64,000 bases of DNA from Proteromonas lacertae (GCA_002245135.1 NGBS01000584.1:248001-312000); one strand, 5' to 3'; numbered from the stretch's first letter, positions 13,342 through 25,225 are shown. The notes: a model not told the origin generated them from the letters alone. Numbers and translations: made by a program.

Positions 13342-14626
13342 ATGTTTAAAGTGCTAATTTACTTAGTTTTTAGTCTAGTTTCAGTGAATGCACTACTACA
13401 CGAATCAAGCTACTATGCGAACAAATTTGCAGCATTTGAAAAAGAATATGGTAAGAAATATGCTGACGAAGCTGAATTTAAGTATAAAATACTGAAATAT
13501 ACACAAATAGTAAGCGTTTAGAGATATTTTCAACTAATGTAGATAAAATCGAGAAATTTAATTCAGAAAAACACTCTTATAAGATGGGTATAACACAATT
13601 CGCAGATTTAACAGATAAAGAGTTTAAAGAAAAGTATTTAACAAATGTATCTGTGCCAGATATAAAGAAAACAAAGCATATTCCAAAGAAGATGAAAGAT
13701 GACGAAATACCTGAAAGACTTGATTGGAGAGAAGCTGGTATTATGTCTCCAGTGGAGCATCAACACGAATGTGGAGGTTGCTGGTCATTCGCTGCTCTAG
13801 AGGTATTACAAGCTGTTCATGCTCTTAATGGAACTCATGAGCCAACTCATTTACAAGCAACAATTAATAGATTGCGCAAGAGGGGTTGGAATAAACAATG
13901 GATGTGATGGAGGGAATGTTTATTATGCTTATGAATATACACAGAATCAAAAGGTTTTATGTACAGAAGATGAATATGAATATTTGAATAGGGATTTTGT
14001 GTGTGCTTTAGAAAGTACTCATTGTACATATAGAAATTATCAAACAGATTACCAAGCATTTGGCGGAGAAGTTTTAACTCAATTTATGATAATAGAATCA
14101 CCTTTAGCTATATCAATTGATGCATCTAATTTGAATTTATATAAGTCTGGAATTGTTTCTGTAGATGATTGTCCAGATCCTTCAATTCAAAACCACGCAG
14201 TAGTTTTGGCAGGATATGGCACTGAAAACGGAATGGATTATTGGTTGATAAAAAATAGTTGGGGTAGTGATTGGGGTGAAAATGGTTATTTTAGACTTGA
14301 AAGAAATGGCAATAATCCTGGCGAAGGTGCTTGTGCTATTGGCTGTTATGTTGTTGGTATGACAATGTATATATTTACTTTTCATTTTCTTACATAGAGA
14401 ACATACCGAAAGTGAAGAAGAATTTGATTATAGTAAAAAAGAGTTTATATTAAGTGTAGCTGGTACAATAATCGAAATATTTGCATTGCTTTTATGCTAT
14501 TTTACAGGCTGCTGCTATTATACTAGAGAAAGATGTTGTTGTTGTTGTTGTTGCTGGTTTGGTAAAAAGGATAAATATAACAGTAATAATATTGACGATT
14601 CAATTTTAGCAGCAGCAGATCTTTAG
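13342..14626 (+). pseudogene. Cathepsin-L-like protease 3, frameshifted copy
   Basis: Near-identical duplicate of cathepsin 4 (offset 1853 bp). It has the same signal peptide, first intron, propeptide and Cys motif (HECGGCWSFAALE). At about 13850-13860 it lacks two bases relative to the copy at 15705-15715 (tttacaagcaac against tttaagcaagcaac), which shifts the frame just after THL and ends it at 13907, before the His and Asn catalytic residues. Downstream the original frame is open again through the His/Asn motifs, an intron at about 14367-14397 and a transmembrane/poly-Cys tail to TAG 14626. Otherwise intact, so either a very young pseudogene or an assembly or sequence error between two almost identical copies. 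Confidence 0.8.
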
Positions 14627-14689
14627 AATATATATCTATTATTATTATAAAGGTTTTAACTTTAAACAATATATTTATATATATTTTGT

Positions 14690-14775
14690 ATAAAATCATC
14701 ATTTCATATGAAAACAGCATATGTGTTATTTTAATAACCCTCTGCATTCTCTGGATATTAAATGCTATACTTTCC
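14690..14775 (-). pseudogene. Fragment of the UFM1 3' end
   Basis: This stretch resembles the 3' end of UFM1 and its flank at about 16545-16620 (shared runs include atgaaaa.agcatat, tttaataacc, ctctgg.tattaa). It retains the UFM1 stop-codon area on the minus strand but carries indels and substitutions. It shows that the duplication of the cathepsin unit carried part of the neighbouring UFM1 gene along. Confidence 0.7.
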
Positions 14776-14810
14776 CTATTAATATGCATTTATATAAAAA
14801 TAAAATCAAA

Positions 14811-15429
14811 ATTAGATTCATCTTCTACAAATTTATTAAGTCATGCAAATAATTAATATAATTGCTTATATATGATATTATTTTAATAATTGTTTGTGTT
14901 TCATCGTATTTGCATATATAATAAAAATCAAGTTGAGATTAATATATGTCAAATACAGAGTTATCATACAATATAGATATAGACATACATGTATTACATC
15001 AGTTTTTACAGTAAGCAGTTCATTGTGACTAACCAATTTTGAATGGTTCAAGAATTACAGATAATTTTTGTAAAATTCATTCTTTAGAACATTCCATTTA
15101 TCTTTTTAGCTTAAGCTAATTTCTTGATTATTGCATTATAATTGTATTTAATTATACTTGATTATTTTATTTATTTATAATATAGGCATATAGAATGTTT
15201 AAAGTGCTAATTTACTTAGTTTTTAGTCTAGTTTCAGTGAATGCACTACTACACGAATCAAGCTACTATGCGAACAAATTTGCAGCATTTGAAAAAGAAT
15301 ATGGTAAGAAATATGCTGACGAAGCTGAATTTAAGTATAAAATACTGAAATATACACAAATAGTAAGCGTTTAGAGATATTTTCAACTAATGTAGATAAA
15401 ATCGAGAAATTTAATTCAGAAAAACACTC
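14811..15429 (+). repeat. Duplicated segment, copy 2 (includes cathepsin 1 tail)
   Basis: Near-exact copy of 11385-12003. Its first ~37 bases still encode the last codons of cathepsin 1, here stranded in intergenic DNA, followed by the spacer and the shared promoter/signal-peptide/propeptide block of cathepsin 4. The 3426-bp offset is the same at both ends, marking a direct tandem duplication. Confidence 0.9.
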
Positions 15430-16496
15430 TTATAAGATGGGTATAACACAATTCGCAGATTTAACAGATAAAGAGTTTAAAGAAAAGTATTTAACAAATG
15501 TATCTGTGCCAGATATAAAGAAAACAAAGCATATTCCAAAGAAGATGAAAGATGACGAAATACCTGAAAGACTTGATTGGAGAGAAGCTGGTATTATGTC
15601 TCCAGTGGAGCATCAACACGAATGTGGAGGTTGCTGGTCATTCGCTGCTCTAGAGGTATTACAAGCTGTTCATGCTCTTAATGGAACTCATGAGCCAACT
15701 CATTTAAGCAAGCAACAATTAATAGATTGCGCAAGAGGGGTTGGAATAAACAATGGATGTGATGGAGGGAATGTTTATTATGCTTATGAATATACACAGA
15801 ATCAAAAGGTTTTATGTACAGAAGATGAATATGAATATTTGAATAGGGATTTTGTGTGTGCTTTAGAAAGTACTCATTGTACATATAGAAATTATCAAAC
15901 AGATTACCAAGCATTTGGCGGAGAAGTTTTAACTCAATTTATGATAATAGAATCACCTTTAGCTATATCAATTGATGCATCTAATTTGAATTTATATAAG
16001 TCTGGAATTGTTTCTGTAGATGATTGTCCAGATCCTTCAATTCAAAACCACGCAGTAGTTTTGGCAGGATATGGCACTGAAAACGGAATGGATTATTGGT
16101 TGATAAAAAATAGTTGGGGTAGTGATTGGGGTGAAAATGGTTATTTTAGACTTGAAAGAAATGGCAATAATCCTGGCGAAGGTGCTTGTGCTATTGGCTG
16201 TTATGTTGTTGGTATGACAATGTATATATTTACTTTTCATTTTCTTACATAGAGAACATAACGAAATTAATGAAATTGATGGTAATAGTAAAGAACTCAT
16301 TATAAGTATAGTTGCTACAATAATTGAAATTGTTGCATTACTTTTATGTTATTTTACAGGCTGCTGCTATTATACTAGAGAAAGATGCTGTTGTTGTTGT
16401 TGCTGGTTTGGTAAAAAGGATAAATATGATGCTAAAAAGGATAGACATAATGGTAGAAATATTGATGAATCAATAATGAAAGCAGCAGATCTTTAA
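15195..16496 (+). CDS. Membrane-anchored cathepsin-L-like cysteine protease 4
   Basis: Exons 15195-15334, 15364-16221 and 16253-16496 sum to 1242 nt (413 aa). Signal peptide, ERFNIN-like helix and GITQFADLT propeptide; mature domain with HECGGCWSFAALE (Gly replaces the common Ser in CGSCW), IQNHAVVLAGYG and LIKNSWGSDWGENGYF, so Gln, Cys, His and Asn are all present. The C-terminal exon gives a transmembrane segment (ATIIEIVALLLCYFTG), then a Cys-dense tail (CCYYTRERCCCCCCW) and an acidic end. Donor 16222 is chosen because only it keeps the frame into the anchor. It is the intact partner of the frameshifted cathepsin 3. Probable vacuolar or surface endopeptidase. Confidence 0.93.
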
Positions 16497-16584
16497 AATA
16501 TATATCAATAATAAAGGTTTTGAGTTTAACTTGTGTTTCTATATACAAACACCATTCTATATGAAAATAGCATATCTATTATTT

Positions 16585-16963
16585 TTAATAACCTCCTACA
16601 CGATCTCTGGGTATTAATCTCAAATCTGATCCATATTTTAGAAATACATTGCCTGCTGTTTGTGATGGATTAATTCCAGATCCATCTATAAATTATATAA
16701 CTATATTATTATAAATACCATTGGTTATAATAGCACTAGTAGCAGCTGGAACATGAAACTCTTCAGCTGCATATTTTAATACATGAGTGAAAGGTGCATT
16801 TTCTGGTACTTTTAATCTATTCAATAATCATATAATAATCTTCATACACTCTGTAAGGGAGTTTTGGATCAGATGTAAGTGTAATTTTAAATGAAACTTT
16901 ACCACCTTCGCTCCTAATACAATAAAATAAATACTAATTCAAGAAATATATCTATCTATACAT
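16585..16963 (-). CDS. UFM1: Ubiquitin-fold modifier 1
   Basis: Ubiquitin-like modifier conjugated by UBA5/UFC1/UFL1, notably to ribosomal protein uL24 (RPL26) at the ER (family knowledge). Exons 16963-16962, 16913-16848, 16816-16719 and 16685-16585 total 267 nt, 88 aa plus stop (human 85 aa). Recognisable stretches: [72 protein letters not shown], ending RVGGY, so removal of the last two residues would expose the conjugating Gly. The start codon itself is split by a 48-nt intron (AT^G), giving MSEGGKVSF. It lies tail-to-tail with cathepsin 4, 88 bp apart. Without splicing no long frame exists. Confidence 0.93.
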
Positions 16964-17030
16964 TTAAAATGAAAATGAAAAATAATGAAACGGACAAAAA
17001 CTTGATTTGAGTGTTTTATCACAAAACTTT

Positions 17031-17038
17031 TTCGTTTC
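17031..17038 (+). promoter_or_regulatory. TTCGTTTC promoter-proximal element
   Basis: TTCGTTTC 34 bp before the cyclase-like ATG. The same octamer or its complement GAAACGAA recurs within about 40 bp of several other starts (see findings). Function is inference. Confidence 0.35.
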
Positions 17039-17071
17039 AGTTTGTTTATCTGATTATCATCAATATAATCA

Positions 17072-20000
17072 ATGGAGGAGGAAAAAACTACACCACCTCA
17101 ACCAAGTATATTTATAGATTTTAAAAAGTTTATATTACTAGATATAACATTTGTTGAAGAACTGAACAAGGAAGATAAAAAACCTAAAATTCAAATAACC
17201 CCAGAAGAAACAAAAGAAGAACCGCCTAAACCAATAGTTCCACCTATTGATGCAGCACAAAAGAAACCGCTGAAAGGCAAAATGAAATTAAAACATACAG
17301 TTAAGAAGGTTATTGACACACAAAACTTTGCTAAAAGTTACCAATTCAACAGACAGAAGAAAGCATTAGAAGCAGTATATTTCTAACGTTTATAATTCTG
17401 TAGTCATTTACAATTATATCTGCATCAATTCCTCGTTATTTATACAGACTGATAAAGAAGACTAACAGCTCAATAAAACCAGGATCAAGATCATTTTATT
17501 CAATTGTAGGATATTTAAAGTTTGCAGGTTATTCACAACTCTCTGAAGTGTTAACAAAAAGAAGGCAAACTGCAGGAGAAGTATCAGATCTAAATGTTGC
17601 TTTAGAAGAATTAATTAAATATTTGAATCTCTATTATGCTGATATAGTGAAAATAGTATATGAATATGGTGGAGATATCATTAGATATACTGATAAAGGG
17701 TTTATAGTATTCTGGCCTGTGGAAACAGAAGAAAATCTATTGAAATGGGGAGAAAAAGACTCTGCTCCATCCACATCAGATATAAATAAAGCGCTAATAG
17801 AAGAAAATGTAGAAAAAGCCTTGAAATGTATGTTACATATCAATAAAGTTGTCGATACTTTAAATTACACCAATTTTTTAGAATTACAAGTCCATTTAGG
17901 ATTAGCATGTGGTTATACTAAATTCTTCGTGATTAATAGTAATAATTTAGATCATTATGATCAATTTATAACTGGCGATCCTTTAATCCAAGCGTTTGAA
18001 ATGTCTCAGATGTCTATGAATAATGGAGTGACAGTAACTAAAGAGATTTATGACTTTATAAAACTGAAAGATTTGTGTGGACAATTAGTATCTTTAGATG
18101 GTGGAATATATATAGATTCGAGATACCAAAAATTTCCATTAACCAATTTTACTAAAAGTAATACTAATTCATCTACAGATCAATTAGTCAGAACACCAGT
18201 GTTTGAACTTCAACAATTTTTAATATTGTACATTACTTCCAATATAAGAGAAGGGATTTGTTGTGGACCATCAGCATCAGTCAAAAAGACATTTAATCCA
18301 ACACAGATTGATAGTTATACTGGTTGGTTAGCTGAAATAAGAAGAGTTACTGTATGTAATATATTATTCCCTGATTTAAAAGGTAATGAAGATTTTAGTG
18401 ATTATCAAACTCTATACAATATGGTGTTAGATATTATTAAACCAAGAAATGGAACAGTGAAACATATATCATTAACAAGTGAAGGTATTCATATGGAAAT
18501 AGTGTTTGGCTTGACATCTCCAGTTGGTTATGTAAGTCATGCAGTAAAAGGAGGAATGGAATTAAGTGAAGCATTTGAAGGTAAAAATATAAACAGTATA
18601 ATAGGAATATCAACTGGTTTTGTATATTGTTGTGTTGTTGGAAGTCCAATAAGATGTGATTACACTTTAAGTGGTGATTGTATTGATACTGCTAAGAAGC
18701 TAATAAGCAATGGATTGTTCTTAATTGATACACAAAATAGAACAAATGTTATACTATGTGATGGTATAACTAGAGAAGAATCAAAACATTTGATTTACTT
18801 TGAATTTATTTCAAAGATCAAATTAAAAGGTAAAATAGAAGAAGTATTAGTCTATGAACCATTTGAACAGACATTCTTAGATCCAAACGAAGAGAAGAAA
18901 TTGGAAGAAGGTGGTGTTAATGGAGGTAGTACAAGTCCAACATCAGAGAAACCATCTCTACGATTAGATTATGAGAATTATGAAAGTGACGTATCTGAAT
19001 CACATGGAAGTATGACAGGAGGATCTTCATCAACATTATTAGTCGATCCTGATACAAAGAAAAGTATAATATACTTATTATTAATATATATTATATTAAT
19101 AGAACCAGCAGCATTTAGTCCAGGAACATTCCAAAAGAAACCATTGAAATTCCAAAGAAGAGATTCAGGAAGAGTAGCTGCTACACCTGTAGGTGGAGTT
19201 GGTACAAGAGGTAGTTCATATAAACGAAATAGTCGTAGAGAATCAGGACAAACTGCTAATTCAAGACATGCTTCATTTAGCAGAGCAATATCACTCAGAG
19301 CAGTTCAACAACAACAACAACAATTAGATAAGAAAGATGGTAAAAGAGAGAAAATGACTGCTTATGCTGCTGGATTTGGTAATGATAATCATCGATTTGG
19401 TGTTCATATGAGTAATACAACTTCATTATCAAAATATTTTGATAAATTTACACCTCAACAACAAATGATATTGAAAATATGTGCTGTGATTGGTTATTAT
19501 CAAAATAGAATTTATTATGAATTATTATATGAAATATTACCAGTTCAAAGTTTTAAAACTAATTTGAGAGAATCTTTGAGTGAATTAGTGAAGATTGGAA
19601 TATTAAAGGAAATAACACCTATCAAATTGGATAAAGTAAATGCTGATTTAAGCAATGTGAAATTTGATAAATTAGGTGGAGATCAACCAGTTTATTCATT
19701 TAAAAGAGATCATGTATATATTTTTATTATTTAATTAATTATTATGAAATAGGCTATTAATGTATTATATGAACAATTATTACTAAGTCAAAGACAAGAT
19801 TTACATTATGAAATATGTCAATATTATGAAAAGTTAATTGGAGATTCAATTCCTAGTATGAAACACACTACATTGTGTATGATTGCACATCATTGGAATA
19901 TGATAGCTGATGAAAGACTGGCAAAGACAAAAACTATTAACTACTTACACTCTGCAGCTATGAATGCTTTCAATGACAATAAGTATTTAAGTGCCATTGA

Positions 20001-20355
20001 ATATTATGAGATTATTATTGATATGTTTGAGATGTACAATAAAGTAGGCGGTGGTGCTGTTCCTCTGAATTGTTGTCCTGGATTAATATATTTGAGACTA
20101 GGACAAGTGAATATTAGGATTAATCAAAAGAATGATGCTATAATTTATTTAGAAAAAGCATTCGAATCATTTAAAGCACCAAAACCTACAACAAGATTTA
20201 CAATTGTTGTTGATACAGGTAAAGAACAGATATCATATAATTTGAAAAAAGGGTTTAGTTGTTTTAAGAAGAGAATACAGTATGTAATACCTGAAAATGT
20301 TGTGAAAAATGATGTAGTGGATTTGTATGGATGTTATTGTTCTGTCTTCAATTAA
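17072..20355 (+). CDS. Soluble-adenylyl-cyclase (ADCY10)-like protein, probably degenerate
   Basis: Four exons joined by introns at about 17377-17405, 19058-19096 (39 nt, in frame if retained) and 19710-19750; roughly 1030 aa. A Pro/Glu-rich leader, then a class III cyclase C1-like domain (FAGYSQLSEVL, YEYGGDIIRYTDKGFIVFW) and a C2-like domain (IIGISTGFVYCCVVG, CDYTLSGDCIDTAKKLISN) in the order of mammalian soluble adenylyl cyclase. The two metal-binding Asp of C1 (normally in V-D-I-S-G and F-A-G-D-A) appear replaced, aligning with Lys in FAGY and TDKG contexts, so catalysis is doubtful. After a Ser-rich linker comes a helical/TPR-like region as in ADCY10, but no P-loop ATPase motif is visible. 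It may be a cyclase-derived regulator, or active through unusual residues. Confidence 0.8.
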
Positions 20356-20478
20356 TATAAACAAAGCATATGTATTTTATATTTTTATTGTATTTCTCTG
20401 TTTCTGTTGTTGAAATAAAGCAAATACAAAATATGTGAAACGACTATAATTTCATTATAATTTGGATATTAATTAATA

Positions 20479-22711
20479 ATGAGTGAGAATACCTGCTTCA
20501 TATGTGAATCACCAATTGAATACTATGCAATAGGAGAGTGCGATTGTGAGTATAAGAATAAAGCAGTCTGTGCTTTATGTGTAGTTAGACTAAGATGTGT
20601 TATGAAAGAAAAAAACTGTCCTTTTTGTAGAGTATTATCTTTTTATATTATGTACATGAAATAGGGGGTAAGTGAAAAGATAATCATAACACAGAATTGT
20701 GAGAAGAGATATGAAGAATATCATATACACGATAATTATTGCCCTACATTGCAATATGATGATAAATTAGAGGCTTTTTATGATGTTAATAGACAATATA
20801 TAGCTTACTTACATGAGTTAAGTAGTAATAGTTGTTCTTTATGTTCAGAATTTCCAACTAATTTAGAAAATTTAAAAAAGCACATGATATCTGTTCATAA
20901 TTTACATTTCTGTAATTTATGTTTAGAAAAGAAGTATAGATTATACCATAATATTTGATAGGAGTGTATTTTTAAAAGAACAGACATTATACACAAAAGA
21001 TGAATTATATAAACACATACGATATGGTGATAAATCAATTGGATTTGAAGGTCATCCTTACTGTTACTTTTGTGGAAGAAATTTCTATGATGAAAATGAT
21101 ATATTAAATCACAAACGTAATACACATGTTGTTTGTATTATATGTACGGTTGAACAAAAGAAAGAAGTATTTTACAAAAATGAAACTGAATATATGAATC
21201 ATGTAAGAATACAACATTATTTATGCAACATTGATGGATGTAAATATGCATTTGGTGAAGAATATCAATTAGAATTACATCGAGTATATATATATTATTA
21301 CATATAGAGAGGTGTACATCATATTATAGATAAAAGTATAACTATTCCTACAGGTTTTAAGACCTACAGAGAGACGAGAAATAACTCGACAACATCTTCT
21401 ACATCATCATCAATGAAAACACATTCACCACGACCAATACAACAAGAGCCACCACCACCATTACCTACATCAACAACATCAACTGATAATGATTTATTTC
21501 CATCATTAGATAATGTTTATGTTAATAATAGTAATGATATTCATAATAATTATAGACGAGAAGATTTATTTCCTACTTTACCTCCTTCATCACCATCGTA
21601 TAACACTAATATCAGTCTGAGTGAATCAATTAAGAATAAATCAAATAGAAGATTCAATTTTGTTCCTAATAAAACAATGGTATAATCATCATAATTATTT
21701 ATTTTAATTAATAGAATTCTTGGAAGAAGAATAATCCATCATTAAAACAACAACCTCCACCACCACCAGTTGCTGGTTATAGTTTATTCTCTGATAATAA
21801 AGAAACACTTAAATTTAACAAAGATAAATCAAAATCAAATAATGATAATGTGTGGAAGAATAGTAGTAATAAATCCACTCCAAAATCACCACCTTCAACC
21901 CAACCAGATACACTTCCAAAAGTTTCACCAAGAGAAAATAAAACACCAAATAATAAGTCAAATGATGAAACTTCTTCTTCTTCTTCTTCTTCTACAATTC
22001 CTATTAATCCATCAGTATCAAATATAATACCAAACCAAAATGAATTAATGAATAGAATAGTTGAAGAGCCAAAACATAATATTCAACCTCAATTATCTTC
22101 TACAGTTCCAGAATCAATAAAAAGAGCTTCTGCTATTGCTTCAACAAGTAATAACAGAATAGCATGGAATAGATCTAATAATGAGTTTAATAATAAATTA
22201 TATTTGTTATTAAATGGAAATGATAATAGTGTAAAAATAGTAAATGGATTATATAAACAATTTGTTCAAGGAAATATTGATGTAAAGACATTCTTAAAAA
22301 GGATTAGAAAACATGTCAATAATTCCTGTTTTCTTAACTTAATAGAATATATTATAAAAGTAATACCAAATGAAGAATTATCAAATGATCTAGCTATAGA
22401 AATTTGTGAATATAATAATGAGAATAATGGATCAGAAAATGATGAAAGTAGTGATGATGATGAAGAAGGAGTAGAAGATGTAATAGTAATAAATAATAAA
22501 TCTAAATCTAAATGTATAAAGTTATATTAATATTTATATAGCATATGATTCGTTATTTCCACCACCTCCACCACCAACTAAACCTGTTGAGAGTATTTTA
22601 CCCAAACCAAAATCGAATGTATTTCCTGCTCATCCTGTCCATCCTGATTTACCATCATATGTAATGAGTAGTAAAGATAAAAAGAGTAAGAAGAAGAATA
22701 GAAAGAAGTAA
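20479..22711 (+). CDS. ZNF598: ZNF598/Hel2-type ribosome-collision E3 ligase
   Basis: RING ubiquitin ligase that marks 40S proteins on collided ribosomes (family knowledge). Six exons; introns at about 20634-20664, 20934-20960, 21284-21307, 21680-21714 and 22512-22540. N-terminal RING (CFICESPIEYYAIGECDC...CALC...CPFC). A run of C2H2-type fingers follows in the Hel2 order: CSLCSEFPTNLENLKKHM, FCNLC, then DELYKHIRYGD, YCYFCGRNFYDENDILNH, CIIC, and LCNIDGCKYAFGEEYQLELH. The second half is low-complexity Ser/Asn/Pro with PPPPP tracts (PPPPPVAGY, PPPPPPTKP) and ends in a Lys-rich tail. Proline motifs in metazoan ZNF598 recruit GIGYF; whether these do is unknown. Start ATG 20479 places the RING at residue 5. 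Confidence 0.9.
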
Positions 22712-22917
22712 TTAATTCTTGTTTTTAATTATTTTGTTGAAATTATGTTTTATATATTCATAAACTGCAGAAATTTGAAATTATGAATTATATTATATAA
22801 TTATTACTAAATATGGAACATATCATCGAAATTTAAAATAATCAAGTTGACATTTACTTTGTCAGTAATAGGTCAAAATTACATTATTGAAAATGAAAGC
22901 ATCTAATCCTTATATCA

Positions 22918-25032
22918 ATGAAAATGGGTATTTATTCTATTACATATGTTGATAATAGCCTAGGAAGATTGTTTGCATCTAATGGTTTTGGGGATTTAAG
23001 AGTAATTGTCAGAGGAGAAGAGATAATGTGTGCAAAGGCTTTTTTCATGGTTTCAAACCTCAAATTGAAAGAATTAATAGAAAATAGTGGAAATGCTAAC
23101 ACAATAGAATTAATTCAAGAATGTAGTAAAGAATCTTTTTTGGAATTAGAAAAGTATTACGGTGGAGGATGTATGAATATAAATCAGAATAATGTATGTG
23201 AGATATTATCTACATGCATTTATTATGAGGAAAATACCATAATTCCCTGTTGTATGATATTTATCAAAACTCATTTAAATGATAAACTGGTAAGAAAATT
23301 GATGAAATTGGTCAATGCATTTGAAAATATCAATAGTAAAGAAGCAATGAAAGAGTTGAATATCATTATTAATAAGTATATAAAGAAAAATGGATATAAA
23401 TTACTAAAAGAAGAGAATATAGATGAATTAGTTTTAAAAGATTTAAAAATGATATTGAAGGAGATGAAATATATAATCGATAAAGAAAATTGGTTATTCA
23501 AAGTGTTATTTAAAAAATATGAAAATGAAATGAAAAAAGAAATGTTGGGTGAAAGTGAAAAAATAGAATTAGAAAACGAATATATTGATTTGATAAGAAA
23601 ATCAATTGATTTCGAAAATATTGAAATGAATTTATTAGATTCTAGAGAAATTAGTTTTATAAAGAATAATATAAATTTAAGCAAATTATTCAATATGGAT
23701 AAAGAAGGAAAATTCAATCATTTAACTATTAATTTAGAAAAAATAAAAGAAATAGAAACAAAAGAAATAATATATAAATATTACATAGAAGAGGATATAA
23801 TATCAATCAAAGAAAAAGATATAGAAATACTAGAAAAGAATAATGTGAAAGAAGTAATCATGAAGTTATTAAAACATGAAGATATAAAATTGAAAGAAAT
23901 TGGAATGATTATTATGCTTGACATCAAAAAAAGATATGATAATGAATATTGTGAGATATTGAATGCTGATGTAATGTCTAGTTTATTATGGTTATTATCA
24001 AATGAATATAAATGCAATGAAAATGAAAGAATATTCAAATGTTTTTGTTTATTAATAAATGATAAAAATACTATCACAACAATCAAGTATTTATGTGGAA
24101 TAGAAGTATTATTTCATTTATTGAATTACAGATGTTATATATCAAATGAATTACAAGCACTTTTAATTAATTATATAGAAAGTCAAAATTTAACAAAAAA
24201 AGAATATTGGAGTATGATGGCTATAATAAGAAACAAAGAAATAATATCACATTTTATGAACAGAATTAATAGTATAACTAATCTTTCATATCCTAAATCA
24301 CATATTAAAGTTAATGGTAATATCTCAATAAAACCAACATGTGATGGATCTATATGTTCATTTTCAATCAATCCACCTTTACCAAAATCAATCGTTTTAA
24401 TTGAAGATACAGGCGAAATAAATGGTTATGTTGATAGAGATATAGATGAAGTGGAATATACTATTAAATGTGAAAATATTATCAGTAAACTGGAATTTAA
24501 ACTATCATTTGTATATGAAGAGGTTTGTTTTTCTGAAGAATGTAGAAATGAAAATGTGATAATTTGTAACAATGGTAAAACAATCACAAATAAAGAAAAT
24601 ACTAGAAATGTTCGTCATTCTTTCATAAATATAAAAATGGAAAGTGGAATATATCATTATAAATATAAATTTTTGAGAAATGGATCAGATAGTTTATCTA
24701 TTGCGTTTTATTTATCAACTAAAATAACTGCAAATAATGATTATAGTAGTTCTTCATGTTGTTATTTTACTACACGCTTTGGAAATGTCGGAAATATTGT
24801 TAAATATAGTGATATTGGAACAGTTGCTACTTCAAATCCAAATTTTAATCATGGAGATGGTTCAATTTACGAAGTGATTGTTGATATGAATAAAAGAGAA
24901 TTTTGGATAAGTCATAATGATTCATCTCCTGTTTTGCTTGTTAAAGATTTACCTTCTCCTTTGTATCCATGTTGTTTACCTGGACCGATAGGATGTTCAA
25001 TAGAATTATTATCATATATGCATTATGAATGA
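22918..25032 (+). CDS. BTB-like / SPRY-like protein of unknown function
   Basis: Single intronless frame of 704 aa, unusual among its neighbours. Residues ~20-130 resemble a BTB/POZ domain (FGDLRVIVRGEEIMCAKAFF, then a helix like the BACK linker). A Lys/Glu-rich helical middle (~130-450) follows, perhaps with armadillo-like helices. The last ~130 residues look SPRY/B30.2-like: GIYHYKYKF, an internal YEVIVDMNKREFWISHN and PLYPCC. If correct it could be a cullin-3 substrate adaptor, but that is inference. ATG 22918 is the first Met in frame; an upstream ATG at 22893 is in another frame. Function not recognised. Confidence 0.6.
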   Translation: MKMGIYSITYVDNSLGRLFASNGFGDLRVIVRGEEIMCAKAFFMVSNLKLKELIENSGNANTIELIQECSKESFLELEKYYGGGCMNINQNNVCEILSTCIYYEENTIIPCCMIFIKTHLNDKLVRKLMKLVNAFENINSKEAMKELNIIINKYIKKNGYKLLKEENIDELVLKDLKMILKEMKYIIDKENWLFKVLFKKYENEMKKEMLGESEKIELENEYIDLIRKSIDFENIEMNLLDSREISFIKNNINLSKLFNMDKEGKFNHLTINLEKIKEIETKEIIYKYYIEEDIISIKEKDIEILEKNNVKEVIMKLLKHEDIKLKEIGMIIMLDIKKRYDNEYCEILNADVMSSLLWLLSNEYKCNENERIFKCFCLLINDKNTITTIKYLCGIEVLFHLLNYRCYISNELQALLINYIESQNLTKKEYWSMMAIIRNKEIISHFMNRINSITNLSYPKSHIKVNGNISIKPTCDGSICSFSINPPLPKSIVLIEDTGEINGYVDRDIDEVEYTIKCENIISKLEFKLSFVYEEVCFSEECRNENVIICNNGKTITNKENTRNVRHSFINIKMESGIYHYKYKFLRNGSDSLSIAFYLSTKITANNDYSSSSCCYFTTRFGNVGNIVKYSDIGTVATSNPNFNHGDGSIYEVIVDMNKREFWISHNDSSPVLLVKDLPSPLYPCCLPGPIGCSIELLSYMHYE

Positions 25033-25225
25033 ATAATTGATATAAACTTCATTTATTAAATCAAAATGTTGATGTATAAAATGTACATTTTGGTTATTTA
25101 ATACCATATAAAATGAATTAATATTCTGCAATGAGTTTTTATAATATTTCTAAAAAAATAGTGAGTTATTTATCCGTTTTATTAAATATATTCGTTTCAA
25201 TTTCCGAATTTTTTAAAAGTGATTT

